Source: Paludibacteraceae bacterium (GTDB taxonomy: Bacteria; Bacteroidota; Bacteroidia; Bacteroidales; Paludibacteraceae). From it: DNA of 64,000 bases. The notes under the pieces were generated by a model. It was given only the letters and a program-made list of their open reading frames with translations. It did no database searches and had not been told where the DNA came from. Numbering within the stretch: the first letter of the stretch is position 1; each line of letters begins with the position of its first letter. Both the position numbers and the translations under genes were made by a program. Below are positions 44,062 through 53,224 of this stretch, one piece after another. Location: positions 47,096 through 111,095 of the forward strand of contig JAGCLD010000032.1 in assembly GCA_017647145.1 (NCBI GenBank). Reading direction: 5' to 3'.

Positions 44062-44352
44062 AGAGAGGCTATTCTCACGTTTTATATCCATAACAAACAA
44101 TCATCTTCAATGCACTCAATACAAAACAACAAGAAATAGGATAGGGTATTACAGAATTTACAGCTCCTTTGCAAAACTAAAAACTTCACTTCAAAAGTGA
44201 ATTTATACACATTTTAACACATAAAAGTTACCGTATTGTTAAAAAATCTCCCCTTATTAAGCTCTAAATACTGACCTAAACCTGCTTTTTTATGAAAAAT
44301 ACCTATTTTAATTGCTTGTTACATAGTGATATAAATAAAAAATAGAACTTTA
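44062..44352. other. AT-rich intergenic stretch with no feature seen
   Basis: About 290 bp after the kinase gene, AT-rich, with no consensus promoter, long hairpin or coding frame that I can support. Confidence 0.5.
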
Positions 44353-44385
44353 TTTGGTTGATTGGTAAATTATTTTGTATCTTTG
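44353..44385 (+). promoter_or_regulatory. Promoter of an orphan transcription unit
   Basis: TTTG (44353-44356), 21 bp, TATCTTTG (44378-44385); a TTG also lies 17 bp upstream of the box. No open reading frame follows before a terminator. Confidence 0.6.
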
Positions 44386-44391
44386 CAAAAA

Positions 44392-44550
44392 ATAACAATT
44401 GAACCTGCTGTACTTAAAAACTGACGGGGTTTAGTTATTAAACTTTAAAATACACTAACTGTATAATCATACTCTTCCATATGAATTGGGTTGGTTATGG
44501 AAGATAGAGAGGATGTTTCTTGAGGAGGGGACATCCTCTTGCCTTTTTTA
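44392..44550 (+). ncRNA. Candidate small non-coding RNA of about 160 nt
   Basis: The interval lies between a consensus promoter and a strong intrinsic terminator, and contains only tiny frames. It includes an inner hairpin CTTCCAT/ATGGAAG (44474-44503). Sequence does not show SRP, 6S, tmRNA or RNase P landmarks. Its start is a prediction; the 3' end is set by the terminator. Confidence 0.5.
44509..44550 (+). terminator. Intrinsic terminator of the candidate small RNA
   Basis: GAGGATGT (44509-44516) and ACATCCTC (44531-44538) form a perfect 8-bp stem followed by TTGCCTTTTTT. Confidence 0.75.
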
Positions 44551-44576
44551 TACATCACTGCCGATCTTTATCCGAC

Positions 44577-44796
44577 TCGTTTCATAACTTTAACCCCCTT
44601 GTTTCACAGTTTTACACCCCTTATTGCATAACTCTGCATCCCTCGTTTAATGCCTCAATATCCCTTGTGTTAAGGTTTTACACCCATCGTTTCATGACTT
44701 TATGTCCCTTGTTTCACTACATTATACCTAATATAGCGCAACTCAACATCCTTTGTTTCATGGTTTTACAACCCTCGTTTCGTGACTCTTCTCGGC
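44577..44796 (+). repeat. Degenerate 22-bp tandem array, ten units
   Basis: Ten consecutive 22-bp units fit a consensus close to TYGTTTCATRACTTTACAYC plus CC, starting at 44577, 44599, 44621 and so on to 44775, with no gaps. Individual units differ at several positions. The unit is twice 11 bp and not a multiple of three, so a coding role is unlikely. Confidence 0.85.
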
Positions 44797-44870
44797 ATAT
44801 CACCCATCTATCCTCATCTATCCTCATCAATACCATTACTTCAGCCACCAAATCCGGAGTACACATTCAC

Positions 44871-44951
44871 GATACACACACGTAAGATACACGTAAGATA
44901 CACGTAGGATACACGTAGGATACACGTAGGATACACGTAGGATACACGAAG
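44871..44951 (+). repeat. 11-bp tandem array GATACACGTAG
   Basis: A 15-bp variant (44871-44885), then GATACACGTAA, four exact GATACACGTAG units (44897-44940) and GATACACGAAG to 44951. It is 75 bp downstream of the 22-bp array and upstream of the aspS promoter. Confidence 0.9.
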
Positions 44952-45023
44952 GATAAAGATACGATTGTTGTGTGATTCACATTATACCCTAAAGAACACT
45001 CAACTATGAAACTTAAAAACTCA

Positions 45024-45055
45024 TTTGTTTCTCCGCTTAGTTTTTATTATCTTTG
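45024..45055 (+). promoter_or_regulatory. Promoter of aspS
   Basis: TTTG (45024-45027), 20 bp, TATCTTTG (45048-45055); start near 45063, supporting translation from the ATG at 45085, not an upstream codon. Confidence 0.75.
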
Positions 45056-45084
45056 CCAATAATTTGTCTATTAGAATCGAACTT

Positions 45085-46845
45085 ATGTATAGAACAAGAA
45101 CATGCGGAGAACTTCGCATAGAACATGTAAATGAAACGGTTACCTTATCTGGATGGGTACAAAGAGTACGTAAAATGGGCGGAATGGCCTTTATTGATTT
45201 GCGCGACCGTTATGGAGTCACACAGTTGGCTTTTAACCAAGAAGTAAACGCAACACTATGTGAACAAGCCAACCATTTAGGGCGTGAATATGTAATTCAA
45301 GTAGTGGGAAAAGTGGCTGAACGCTACAGTAAGAACGCTAATATCCCTACTGGTGATATAGAAATTATTGTAGAACAACTCATAGTGCTCAACCGCTCTG
45401 AAGTACCACCGTTCACCATTGAAGACGAAACTGACGGAGGAGACGACTTGCGCATGAAATATCGTTATCTGGACTTGCGTCGTCCCGTTGTGAGAAAAAA
45501 CCTGGAATTAAGGCACAACATGACAATGGAAGTGCGTCGTTACTTAGACAGCAAAGGGTTCCTTGAAGTAGAAACACCAATGCTCATCGGATCAACACCG
45601 GAAGGAGCACGTGACTTTGTAGTGCCTTCACGCATGAACCCAGGACAATTCTATGCCTTACCACAATCACCGCAAACATTAAAGCAACTATTAATGGTGA
45701 GTGGATTTGACAGATATTTCCAAATTGTTAAGTGTTTCCGTGACGAAGATTTACGTGCAGACAGACAACCGGAATTTACACAAATTGACTGTGAAATGTC
45801 ATTCGTTGAACAAGAAGACGTAATATCACTCTTTGAAGGAATGGCAAAACACCTGTTTGCTACGCTCAGAGGAGTGGAAATAAAAGAAAACTTCCAGAGA
45901 ATGACATGGGCAGATGCAATGAAGTATTACGGTAGTGACAAGCCGGATATCCGATTTGATATGAAGTTCGTTGAACTCATGGATATACTCAAAGGATACG
46001 GATTTGCTGTATTTGATAATGCAGCATATATTGGAGCTATATGTGCCAAAGGTGCAGCATCCTACACGCGTAAACAGCTGGATCAATTAACTGACTTTGT
46101 AAAACGTCCGCAGATTGGAGCAAAAGGAATGGTATATGCAAGAGTGGAAGCTGACGGACAAGTCAAATCAAGCGTAGATAAATTCTACACACAGGATGTG
46201 CTGCAACAAATGAAGAATGCATGCCAGGCACAACCAGGTGACTTGATTCTCATTCTCAGCGGAGACGATGTGAACAAAACACGAAAACAACTCTGTGAAC
46301 TTCGCTTGGAAATGGGTAATCAATTAGGATTGCGTGACAAAAATACATTTGCATGCCTTTGGGTAATTGACTTCCCAATGTTCGAATGGAGCGAAGAAGA
46401 AGGACGACTCATGGCAATGCACCACCCATTCACACACCCCAAAGAAGAAGATATACCACTCTTGGATACAAATCCGGCAGCTGTCAGAGCAGATGCTTAT
46501 GATATGGTAATCAATGGAGTTGAAGTAGGAGGTGGCTCAATACGTATTCACGATGCGGCGCTACAAGCAAAAATGTTTGAAATATTAGGGTTTACACCTG
46601 AAAAAGCGCAAGAACAATTTGGCTTTCTAATGAACGCATTCAAATTTGGAGCACCACCTCATGGTGGATTAGCATACGGATTGGATAGATGGGTAAGTCT
46701 GTTCGCGGGATTAGACAGCATTCGTGATTGTATCGCATTCCCGAAAAACAATTCAGGACGTGATGTGATGCTCGAAGCGCCTGCGGCCTTAGACCAAAGA
46801 CAACTTGATGAGTTGCAAATAAAACTCGATTTGAGAAACGTTTAA
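45085..46845 (+). CDS. aspS: Aspartyl-tRNA synthetase
   Basis: A 586-residue class II synthetase starting [19 protein letters not shown]. It has the N-terminal OB-fold ([20 protein letters not shown]), motif 2 ([18 protein letters not shown]), the bacterial GAD insertion (about 285-420) and motif 3 ([16 protein letters not shown]). It charges tRNA-Asp. The frame can be read from 45025 but that is upstream of the promoter start. A short hairpin follows the stop. Confidence 0.98.
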   Translation: MYRTRTCGELRIEHVNETVTLSGWVQRVRKMGGMAFIDLRDRYGVTQLAFNQEVNATLCEQANHLGREYVIQVVGKVAERYSKNANIPTGDIEIIVEQLIVLNRSEVPPFTIEDETDGGDDLRMKYRYLDLRRPVVRKNLELRHNMTMEVRRYLDSKGFLEVETPMLIGSTPEGARDFVVPSRMNPGQFYALPQSPQTLKQLLMVSGFDRYFQIVKCFRDEDLRADRQPEFTQIDCEMSFVEQEDVISLFEGMAKHLFATLRGVEIKENFQRMTWADAMKYYGSDKPDIRFDMKFVELMDILKGYGFAVFDNAAYIGAICAKGAASYTRKQLDQLTDFVKRPQIGAKGMVYARVEADGQVKSSVDKFYTQDVLQQMKNACQAQPGDLILILSGDDVNKTRKQLCELRLEMGNQLGLRDKNTFACLWVIDFPMFEWSEEEGRLMAMHHPFTHPKEEDIPLLDTNPAAVRADAYDMVINGVEVGGGSIRIHDAALQAKMFEILGFTPEKAQEQFGFLMNAFKFGAPPHGGLAYGLDRWVSLFAGLDSIRDCIAFPKNNSGRDVMLEAPAALDQRQLDELQIKLDLRNV

Positions 46846-46860
46846 AAAATACACAGATAT

Positions 46861-46893
46861 GAAGGTATGTCGTGCATGTGACGATATACCTTC
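46861..46893 (+). terminator. Weak hairpin after aspS
   Basis: GAAGGTAT-GTCG pairs with CGAT-ATACCTTC; the downstream tract is only partly T-rich, so read-through into the permease gene is possible. Confidence 0.45.
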
Positions 46894-46937
46894 ATTTGCT
46901 AATTATCTATAATATTCATCCATTTAATTGTTGATGT

Positions 46938-48314
46938 ATGGAAAAAAACGAAAAACAAGGTTTTAAGAAAACTCTTCGCCCTATAGATGTATGGGGATTA
47001 GCATTAGGAGCCATAATTGGTTGGGGGTGCTTTGTACTCCCGGGTAATGCATTTCTACCTAAAGCAGGACCTGGCGGTATGGCCCTAGGAATGTTGATGG
47101 GAGGATTGTTAATTTTGGTCATAAGCATAAGTTATGGATACTTGATTAGAAGATTCCCGGTTTCTGGAGGAGAGTTTGTTTATGCTGGAACTGCATTCGG
47201 TAAAACACACGCATTCCTGTGTGGATGGTTCTTGGTGTTGGCATATTGGTCACTCGTACCTCTCAATGGAACTGCATTAGCACTCATTAGTCGTTTCCTC
47301 TTTCCGGGTATTATTCAAGTAGGAAAACTCTATGAAGTAGCAGGATGGGAAGTTTACATGGGAGAAGTATTGGTTGCCTCATTCTTTTTAATTCTTTTGG
47401 CAATACTCAATATCAGAGGTGTTAAAAGCGCAGGATGGACCCAAACTACCATTGCATTAGGATTAGTATCCACAATCCTATTGCTAACAGCACTGATTCT
47501 AATGGGTGGTGTTAATTGGGCTAATCTGAATCCACTCTTCCAAAGTGGTCAGCCTTGGTACACCAGCGTCCTTGCCATCGTAGCAATGGCACCATGGGCA
47601 TTTATTGGTTTTGACTGTGTGCCACAAGCTGCTGAAGAATACAACTTCTCTCACAACAAATCACGTAACTTGATGATTGCTGCTATTGCTGCTGGTGCGG
47701 TTCTGTATATCTGTGTTAATACGATTACAGCAGTAGGACTCAAACCATGGCAAGAATTACTCAATGACAAACCTTTCTGGGCAACAGGACTAGTGGTAGA
47801 AGAAAGATTAGGTGCGATAGGACTCATCATATTGGGACTATCTATGTTTTGCGCTGTTGTATCAGGAATTAATGCATTCTTCATTTCAACATCTCGTTTG
47901 ATGTATGCAATGGCACAAGAAAAAGCCCTACCGGCAATCTTTGGAAAACTACACAAGAAATATGCTACCCCTGTTCCTGCTATTATCTTTGTATTACTCT
48001 TAGCGTTAGTAGCACCATGGTTTGGACGTGAAGTACTTGGATGGATTGTAGATATGACATCTGTAGGAGGAGCTATCGGATTCCTCTACACATGCGCCTC
48101 TGCAGCAGTGATTTCTTATCGTAAAAAAGAACATTCATACACTGTTGCTGGAGTTATAGGAGCTATTATATCATTCTGCTTCTTATTATTATTATTTATC
48201 CCTGGAAGCCCGGGATTCCTTTACAAACAAGCATTCTATTGCTTAGGAGTATGGGTGTTGTTAGGCATTGTTTTTTATATAGTTATTTATCCTAAATACA
48301 TAAAAGAAAAGTAA
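46938..48314 (+). CDS. APC-superfamily amino-acid permease
   Basis: A 458-residue protein with about twelve membrane helices. The first helices carry GLALGAIIGWGCFVLPG and FLPKAGPGGMALGMLMGG, the unwound-helix substrate-binding region of APC transporters. MAPWAFIGFDCVPQAAEEY and NAFFISTSRLMYAMAQEKAL are also typical. The substrate is not predictable. It is followed after 2 bp by the GNAT acyltransferase gene and two small genes. Confidence 0.88.
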   Translation: MEKNEKQGFKKTLRPIDVWGLALGAIIGWGCFVLPGNAFLPKAGPGGMALGMLMGGLLILVISISYGYLIRRFPVSGGEFVYAGTAFGKTHAFLCGWFLVLAYWSLVPLNGTALALISRFLFPGIIQVGKLYEVAGWEVYMGEVLVASFFLILLAILNIRGVKSAGWTQTTIALGLVSTILLLTALILMGGVNWANLNPLFQSGQPWYTSVLAIVAMAPWAFIGFDCVPQAAEEYNFSHNKSRNLMIAAIAAGAVLYICVNTITAVGLKPWQELLNDKPFWATGLVVEERLGAIGLIILGLSMFCAVVSGINAFFISTSRLMYAMAQEKALPAIFGKLHKKYATPVPAIIFVLLLALVAPWFGREVLGWIVDMTSVGGAIGFLYTCASAAVISYRKKEHSYTVAGVIGAIISFCFLLLLFIPGSPGFLYKQAFYCLGVWVLLGIVFYIVIYPKYIKEK

Positions 48315-48316
48315 TT

Positions 48317-49258
48317 ATGAAAGAATTGATTCAACCAATTGCACCGGAAGTACTAATGAGTGAGTTAACTCCGGAAAGACTTTTACGTAAAACAAATAAG
48401 GCTGATAATGAATTGTACGTTGTAACAGCTGCTCAAGCCCCTAATGTTATGAAAGAAATCGGTCGTTTACGTGAATATACTTTCAGACTTGCTGGTGCGG
48501 GAACTGGAAAAGATTGTGATGTTGACCGTTTCGATATGGAAGATCCTGCATGTCATCAACTCTTAGTGTGGAATCCTGAAGCACAAGAAATCATTGGAGG
48601 ATATCGCTTTACGTATGGTAATATGGTCTCTTTCTATCCGAATGGACAACCTAATATCAATAGTGAACACTTATTTGACTTCTCTGAAAAGTTCTGCAAG
48701 GAATATCTGCCATACACAATTGAAATGGCACGTGCATGGGTACAACCTAAATACCAATCAGCACAAATGGGAAGAAAGAGTTTGTTCGCTTTGGATAATC
48801 TGTGGGATGGTATTGGAGCTATTGTAGCGAAAAATCCTAATATACGTTATTTGGCAGGTAAAGTGTCTGTCTATTCAACTACACCACAACTACAGCGTAA
48901 TGCAATTCTATATTTCCTTCACAAATCATTTGGAGATAGAGAAAACCTTATCACTGGTAAATGGGCATTGGAATACACACCGGAAGAAGTAGAATTCTAT
49001 GAAAATCTCTTCACAGGTGCTACATACCAAGAAAACTATAAGATATTGAATAATTTTGTGAAAGAAAAAGGGGAACATATCCCACCACTCATTCACTCGT
49101 ATATCGAATTGTCTTCATCAATGAAAACATTTGGTTCATGTTTTGATGCTGATTTTGGTGATGTGTATGACACAGCGATGATTATCACAGTGGATGATAT
49201 TTATCCGGCAAAGAAAGAAAGATACATCGGGTCATATTTTAAGCAACAACAAGCTTAA
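48317..49258 (+). CDS. GNAT-fold acyltransferase (Acetyltransf_5/OlsB-like)
   Basis: A 313-residue protein. IGRLREYTFRLAGAGTG followed by DVDRFDMEDPACHQLLVWN and EIIGGYRFTYG corresponds to the N-terminal fold of OlsB/GlsB-type N-acyltransferases ('putative hemolysin' in many genomes), which use acyl-ACP to acylate ornithine or glycine. MARAWVQPKYQSAQMGRKSL holds the acyl-carrier loop. A glycine- or amino-acid-lipid role is therefore possible, but the partner O-acyltransferase GlsA is not adjacent and the C-terminal 90 residues are unfamiliar. Starts 2 bp after the permease stop. Confidence 0.68.
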   Translation: MKELIQPIAPEVLMSELTPERLLRKTNKADNELYVVTAAQAPNVMKEIGRLREYTFRLAGAGTGKDCDVDRFDMEDPACHQLLVWNPEAQEIIGGYRFTYGNMVSFYPNGQPNINSEHLFDFSEKFCKEYLPYTIEMARAWVQPKYQSAQMGRKSLFALDNLWDGIGAIVAKNPNIRYLAGKVSVYSTTPQLQRNAILYFLHKSFGDRENLITGKWALEYTPEEVEFYENLFTGATYQENYKILNNFVKEKGEHIPPLIHSYIELSSSMKTFGSCFDADFGDVYDTAMIITVDDIYPAKKERYIGSYFKQQQA

Positions 49259-49262
49259 GTAA

Positions 49263-49574
49263 ATGAAACGTTTACAACAATTAAAAGACAAATTACCAAC
49301 TATCCCCCGACAACTAAGGTGGGGGATAGTTGCTTGTAGCTTAATTGTATATATTGCTTTCTTTGATGAACATAGTTTGCTAAACCGTTTCCAATATAAG
49401 CGAAAATTAAACAGACTGGAAAAAGAATTGGAATATTATCAAAAAGAATTGGAGTCAGATATCCGAAAACTCAACGAGTTGAAGTCCAATGATAGCAATC
49501 TAATAAAATTTGCTCGCGAGGAATATTACATGAAACGCTCCAATGAAGATATATATTTGATAGAAGAAGAATGA
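49263..49574 (+). CDS. FtsB/DivIC-family septum formation initiator
   Basis: A 103-residue protein: short cytoplasmic N-terminus, one membrane helix (about 20-35, GIVACSLIVYIAFFDEHS) and a coiled coil (KLNRLEKELEYYQKELESDI) followed by the conserved FAREEYYMKRSNEDIYLIEE. It would join the FtsQLB complex that activates septal peptidoglycan synthesis. Its stop overlaps the next start (ATGA). Confidence 0.9.
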   Translation: MKRLQQLKDKLPTIPRQLRWGIVACSLIVYIAFFDEHSLLNRFQYKRKLNRLEKELEYYQKELESDIRKLNELKSNDSNLIKFAREEYYMKRSNEDIYLIEEE

Positions 49575-49900
49575 AAAAACAAAGTTCGCTTGTAATTATT
49601 TTACTCTATTATGGTTTACTCCTAATCGGTGCTACGCTCGCTATATTTTCAATACAGATCGCACCTTATCTATTTGCAGCAGGAACATCACTTGTGCTGT
49701 TAGAAACCATACTGCAAATTCGCAGCACATCAAATATGTCTGTGAGACAAAAACGCCTAATACGTTTACGTTTCGTAAACATACTAATGTTGGGCTTTGC
49801 CGTTTATTACATGTTTATTGCTAACAATTCATGGGTCGTATTTCTACTTATTTATGCACTGACAACCATCTTCCTGTCATATAGAAACCCTGAAAAGTAA
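49571..49900 (+). CDS. Small conserved-type membrane protein of unknown function
   Basis: A 109-residue protein with four hydrophobic helices separated by a basic loop (SVRQKRLIRLRF). No family recognised. The 4-bp overlap with the FtsB-like gene suggests they are expressed together; a link to cell division is only positional. Confidence 0.7.
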   Translation: MKKQSSLVIILLYYGLLLIGATLAIFSIQIAPYLFAAGTSLVLLETILQIRSTSNMSVRQKRLIRLRFVNILMLGFAVYYMFIANNSWVVFLLIYALTTIFLSYRNPEK

Positions 49901-49915
49901 CAGAAATAATTAAAC

Positions 49916-50404
49916 TTAAATCCTTACCCATTCCTCAAAAGAATAGGGATATTCATGCTTCTCATCAGGATGATGATCTTCGTGAGCTATTTTCTTCCAT
50001 TCAATAGGGGAGAGTTCAGGGAAGAAAGTGTCAGCATCTTCCCATATATGATGAATGCGCGTAAGATATACCTTATCCGCCAAAGGTAGAAAAGTTGAAT
50101 AGACAGAGCCACCACCAATGATAAAATTCTCTGCATTATTATCAAGCATTGAAAACACTTCTTCAATAGAATGTACTATTTCAACACCTTCTTCACATTC
50201 CCAAGTCTGACGGGATAATACAATGTTACGACGTTTAGGCAATGGACGTTTAGGAAGAGACAAATAGGTTTGTCTTCCCATTACAATTGTATGTCCTTCT
50301 GTTATTTGCTTGAAGTGTTTCAAGTCATTGGGAAGATAACACAATAACTGATTATTGCGTCCAATACCATAGTGAGTGTCAATGGCAACAATGATAGATA
50401 GCAT
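49916..50404 (-). CDS. folA: Dihydrofolate reductase
   Basis: A 162-residue DHFR: MLSIIVAIDTHYGIGRNNQL, then LPNDLKHFKQITEGHTIVMG with the folate-binding Asp, KRRNIVLSRQ (NADPH site) and FIIGGGSVYSTFLPLADKVY. It regenerates tetrahydrofolate consumed by thymidylate synthase, whose gene ends 5 bp upstream. Confidence 0.97.
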   Translation of the reverse strand: MLSIIVAIDTHYGIGRNNQLLCYLPNDLKHFKQITEGHTIVMGRQTYLSLPKRPLPKRRNIVLSRQTWECEEGVEIVHSIEEVFSMLDNNAENFIIGGGSVYSTFLPLADKVYLTRIHHIWEDADTFFPELSPIEWKKIAHEDHHPDEKHEYPYSFEEWVRI

Positions 50405-50409
50405 AGTCG

Positions 50410-51204
50410 TTATACAGAAACTATTCCCTTAATATGAGGGTGTGGATCATAATTGATTAGTTGGAAATCATCATATTGGAAGTCAAATATATTGTTGACT
50501 TCGGGATTGATGAGCATTTTAGGTAGCGGGCGAGGATCACGAGTAAGTTGTAGTTTTACTTGCTCCATATGATTGCTATAAATGTGTGCATCACCCAATG
50601 TGTGTACAAATTCTCCGGCTTTAAGACCTGTGACTTGTGCCATCATTTGTAGCAACAGAGCATAGGAAGCAATGTTAAATGGAACACCTAAAAATATGTC
50701 TGCACTACGTTGATAGAGTTGAAGACTCAGTCGACCATCAGCAACATAGAATTGAAAAAATGCATGACAAGGAGGCAAGTTCATCTTGTCTAAATCTGCC
50801 ACATTCCAAGCACTAACAATTATGCGACGAGAATCCGGGTTATTCTTTATAGTATGCACTGCTTCGCTAATTTGGTCTATACTCCCACCATTATAATCAG
50901 GCCAAGAACGCCATTGATAACCATATATATGACCAAGATTACCTTCATCATCTGCCCACTCATTCCATATCCTAACACCATTGTCTTGTAGATATTTCAC
51001 ATTAGTATCTCCTTGAAGAAACCATAGTAATTCATGAATGATGGATTTGAGGTGAAGCTTCTTTGTGGTAAGACAAGGAAAGCCTTCATCAAGGTTAAAA
51101 CGCATTTGATGACCAAAAACACTAATCGTGCCTGTGCCTGTGCGATCTTCTTTATAGACGCCCTCTGCGAGTACACGTTCCAAAAGGTTGAGATATTGTT
51201 TCAT
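50410..51204 (-). CDS. thyA: Thymidylate synthase (ThyA type)
   Basis: A 264-residue enzyme methylating dUMP. It has [19 protein letters not shown], the catalytic cysteine in [31 protein letters not shown] and [16 protein letters not shown]. Length equals E. coli ThyA. Lies 10 bp after the PorE-like gene and 5 bp before folA, an unusual but compact grouping. Confidence 0.98.
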   Translation of the reverse strand: MKQYLNLLERVLAEGVYKEDRTGTGTISVFGHQMRFNLDEGFPCLTTKKLHLKSIIHELLWFLQGDTNVKYLQDNGVRIWNEWADDEGNLGHIYGYQWRSWPDYNGGSIDQISEAVHTIKNNPDSRRIIVSAWNVADLDKMNLPPCHAFFQFYVADGRLSLQLYQRSADIFLGVPFNIASYALLLQMMAQVTGLKAGEFVHTLGDAHIYSNHMEQVKLQLTRDPRPLPKMLINPEVNNIFDFQYDDFQLINYDPHPHIKGIVSV

Positions 51205-51214
51205 CTAAGAAGAA

Positions 51215-53200
51215 TTAATAGAGATTATAGGTAGTCTTTAACACCTTAAATTCTGTTCGACGATTAATTTGATTAGCTATTTCTTGTTGCTCTTCGGTAA
51301 GAGTAGTTACAAATTCTTCGGTGAGCACTTGACCGATAGGAATAAAAGGATATTTATTATGGGTAATCTTATCTGCTGTGATAGGTTGGTCTTCTCCATA
51401 TCCTACGGCAGTGACACGTGCCGATTCAATGCCGCTATTGAGTAAGTAGGCTATGACTGATTGAGCACGCTTCTCAGAAAGTTCTTTATTGAATGTGTCA
51501 TTGCCTACATAGTCTGTATGTGCACTGACTTCTATGGTGATATTAGGATTATCATTAAGAAGTTTAACCAACGCATTTAGTCCTTCTTCTGATTCTGGAG
51601 TAAGAGTCCATTTACCAAATTCATAGAAGATATTGTCCATGGTAACAGGTTTGCTGATAGGTGCTAATGTGAAATTAGTGGTGAAGGTCTTGCTGTCTTT
51701 CACCCCTTGTGTGTTCACTTCTTGTTTCTGATTGAGGTAACCTCTGTTGGAGGCCATCATGACATATTGTACATCTTGATCCATCTTTAGACGATAAGTA
51801 CCGTCTTTCTTAACCTTCATTTTTACATTGGTTCCATTATCACCGATAATGCGAACATATGCATCGGACAGAGGTTCTCCGTTATTATCGGTAACGCACC
51901 CTTCTAAAAGATAGATAAGTTCCGGTAGAACAAAATGGTAGATTTTGTCAAAACTTTTCTTGTCGTTCCTATTAGATGAAAAATAACCTTCTTCTGTAGT
52001 GGAAGAGAAGCAAATACCAAAATCATCGGCTGATGAGTTAAAAGGAATCCCCATATTAACAATACTCCAAGTATCATCATGATTGATGTTTGCTTTATAT
52101 AAATCCAAACCACCGAATCCTAGATGTCCATTAGAGGCAAAATAAAGTGTTCCATTCTGGTGACAGAAAGGAAACATCTCGTCTTCTGGAGTATTAATAG
52201 TATTACCTAAGTTATGGACGTTTTTCCATTCACCATTTACTAATTCCGCCATCCATATATCTTTACCTCCATATCCATTGGGTGCATCTGATACAAAATA
52301 GAGGGTGTCACCGGTGTAATTTATAGCAGGGTGGGCTACGGTGATGGTACTGTCATCAAAGAGTCTGATGGGTTGAGGATCTCCCCAATCACCACCTGAA
52401 CGATTGGATACGTATATCTCTGCCCCGCGATCATTGCCATTAATGGATTGTGCTCGGGTGAAGTAGATTGTTTTACCATCAGAGGTGACAGAACACACTC
52501 CCTCATCATATTCCGTGCAGAGAGTTTCTATCTGTTCTGCTTCTTCCCATTTGCCTGATGCGTTTTTCCGCATGGAATATATGTCATTATTGGGCTGGCC
52601 TGTAATAGCGCTATTTTTGGCTAAAGCCTTTTTATTAAGAGAACGGGTAGAGCAAAAAATAATAGCATCGTTAGAGTCTCCTATAAAAGATGGAGAAAAA
52701 GTGCTCGAACGCTTACTGTTAAATTCAACGGCTTCTTTTATCTTATAACGGGTATGAGTGTTTTTCCACTCAGAAATAAGACTACAAGATTCTAAGCCTT
52801 TTTGAGCAATAGGATGGTTAGGGTAGGTCTCTAAATACTTTGTATATTGATTAGATGCATCTTTATACTTACCATCACGTTGCAATACTTGTGCATATCG
52901 CAACGTGATGGTTGTATCTTCAGAATTGTTTTTCAATGCATTTCTGTAAGTCATTGCAGCGCGCGAATTATTGGTGAGACGATAACATTCACCTTGATAA
53001 AACGCTACATGTGCCTTAGTTTTTTTATCTTTTTTGGGAATACGTGCATAAACCGAACGATACATCTCTCCGGCAGCGTGGTACTCACCGATTTGATAAC
53101 GCTTGTCTGCTTTCTTGATACGTGCTTTTACACCACATGATGTCCAACTCAACATGCATAAGGCTAAGAGCACTAAACTAAAACACTTTTTACTTGACAT
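51215..53200 (-). CDS. porE: PorE-like T9SS outer-membrane lipoprotein (TPR, beta-propeller, CRD and OmpA domains)
   Basis: A 661-residue lipoprotein (lipidated Cys22 in LSWTSCGVK). Domain order: TPR-like repeats (about 25-150), a WD40/PD40 beta-propeller (about 155-400, repeats such as IYFTRAQSINGNDRGAEIYV), a carboxypeptidase-regulatory-like domain (about 420-500) and an OmpA C-terminal peptidoglycan-binding domain (about 515-655, EVSAHTDYVGN and LSEKRAQSVIAYLL). This exact order and length match Porphyromonas gingivalis PorE, which anchors the type IX secretion apparatus. Other T9SS core genes are not in the window. Confidence 0.85.
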   Translation of the reverse strand: MSSKKCFSLVLLALCMLSWTSCGVKARIKKADKRYQIGEYHAAGEMYRSVYARIPKKDKKTKAHVAFYQGECYRLTNNSRAAMTYRNALKNNSEDTTITLRYAQVLQRDGKYKDASNQYTKYLETYPNHPIAQKGLESCSLISEWKNTHTRYKIKEAVEFNSKRSSTFSPSFIGDSNDAIIFCSTRSLNKKALAKNSAITGQPNNDIYSMRKNASGKWEEAEQIETLCTEYDEGVCSVTSDGKTIYFTRAQSINGNDRGAEIYVSNRSGGDWGDPQPIRLFDDSTITVAHPAINYTGDTLYFVSDAPNGYGGKDIWMAELVNGEWKNVHNLGNTINTPEDEMFPFCHQNGTLYFASNGHLGFGGLDLYKANINHDDTWSIVNMGIPFNSSADDFGICFSSTTEEGYFSSNRNDKKSFDKIYHFVLPELIYLLEGCVTDNNGEPLSDAYVRIIGDNGTNVKMKVKKDGTYRLKMDQDVQYVMMASNRGYLNQKQEVNTQGVKDSKTFTTNFTLAPISKPVTMDNIFYEFGKWTLTPESEEGLNALVKLLNDNPNITIEVSAHTDYVGNDTFNKELSEKRAQSVIAYLLNSGIESARVTAVGYGEDQPITADKITHNKYPFIPIGQVLTEEFVTTLTEEQQEIANQINRRTEFKVLKTTYNLY

Positions 53201-53224
53201 TAATGATTGATTTCAATATAATCT

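Noticed and set aside
44520..44885. A 121-codon frame on the plus strand between the sensor kinase and aspS genes
   Set aside because: It runs through the 22-bp tandem array; the repeat length is not a multiple of three, it has no promoter spacing or protein-like composition, and it overlaps the small-RNA terminator.
44577..44951. CRISPR array
   Set aside because: Units are contiguous with no unique spacers, are degenerate, and no cas genes are present.
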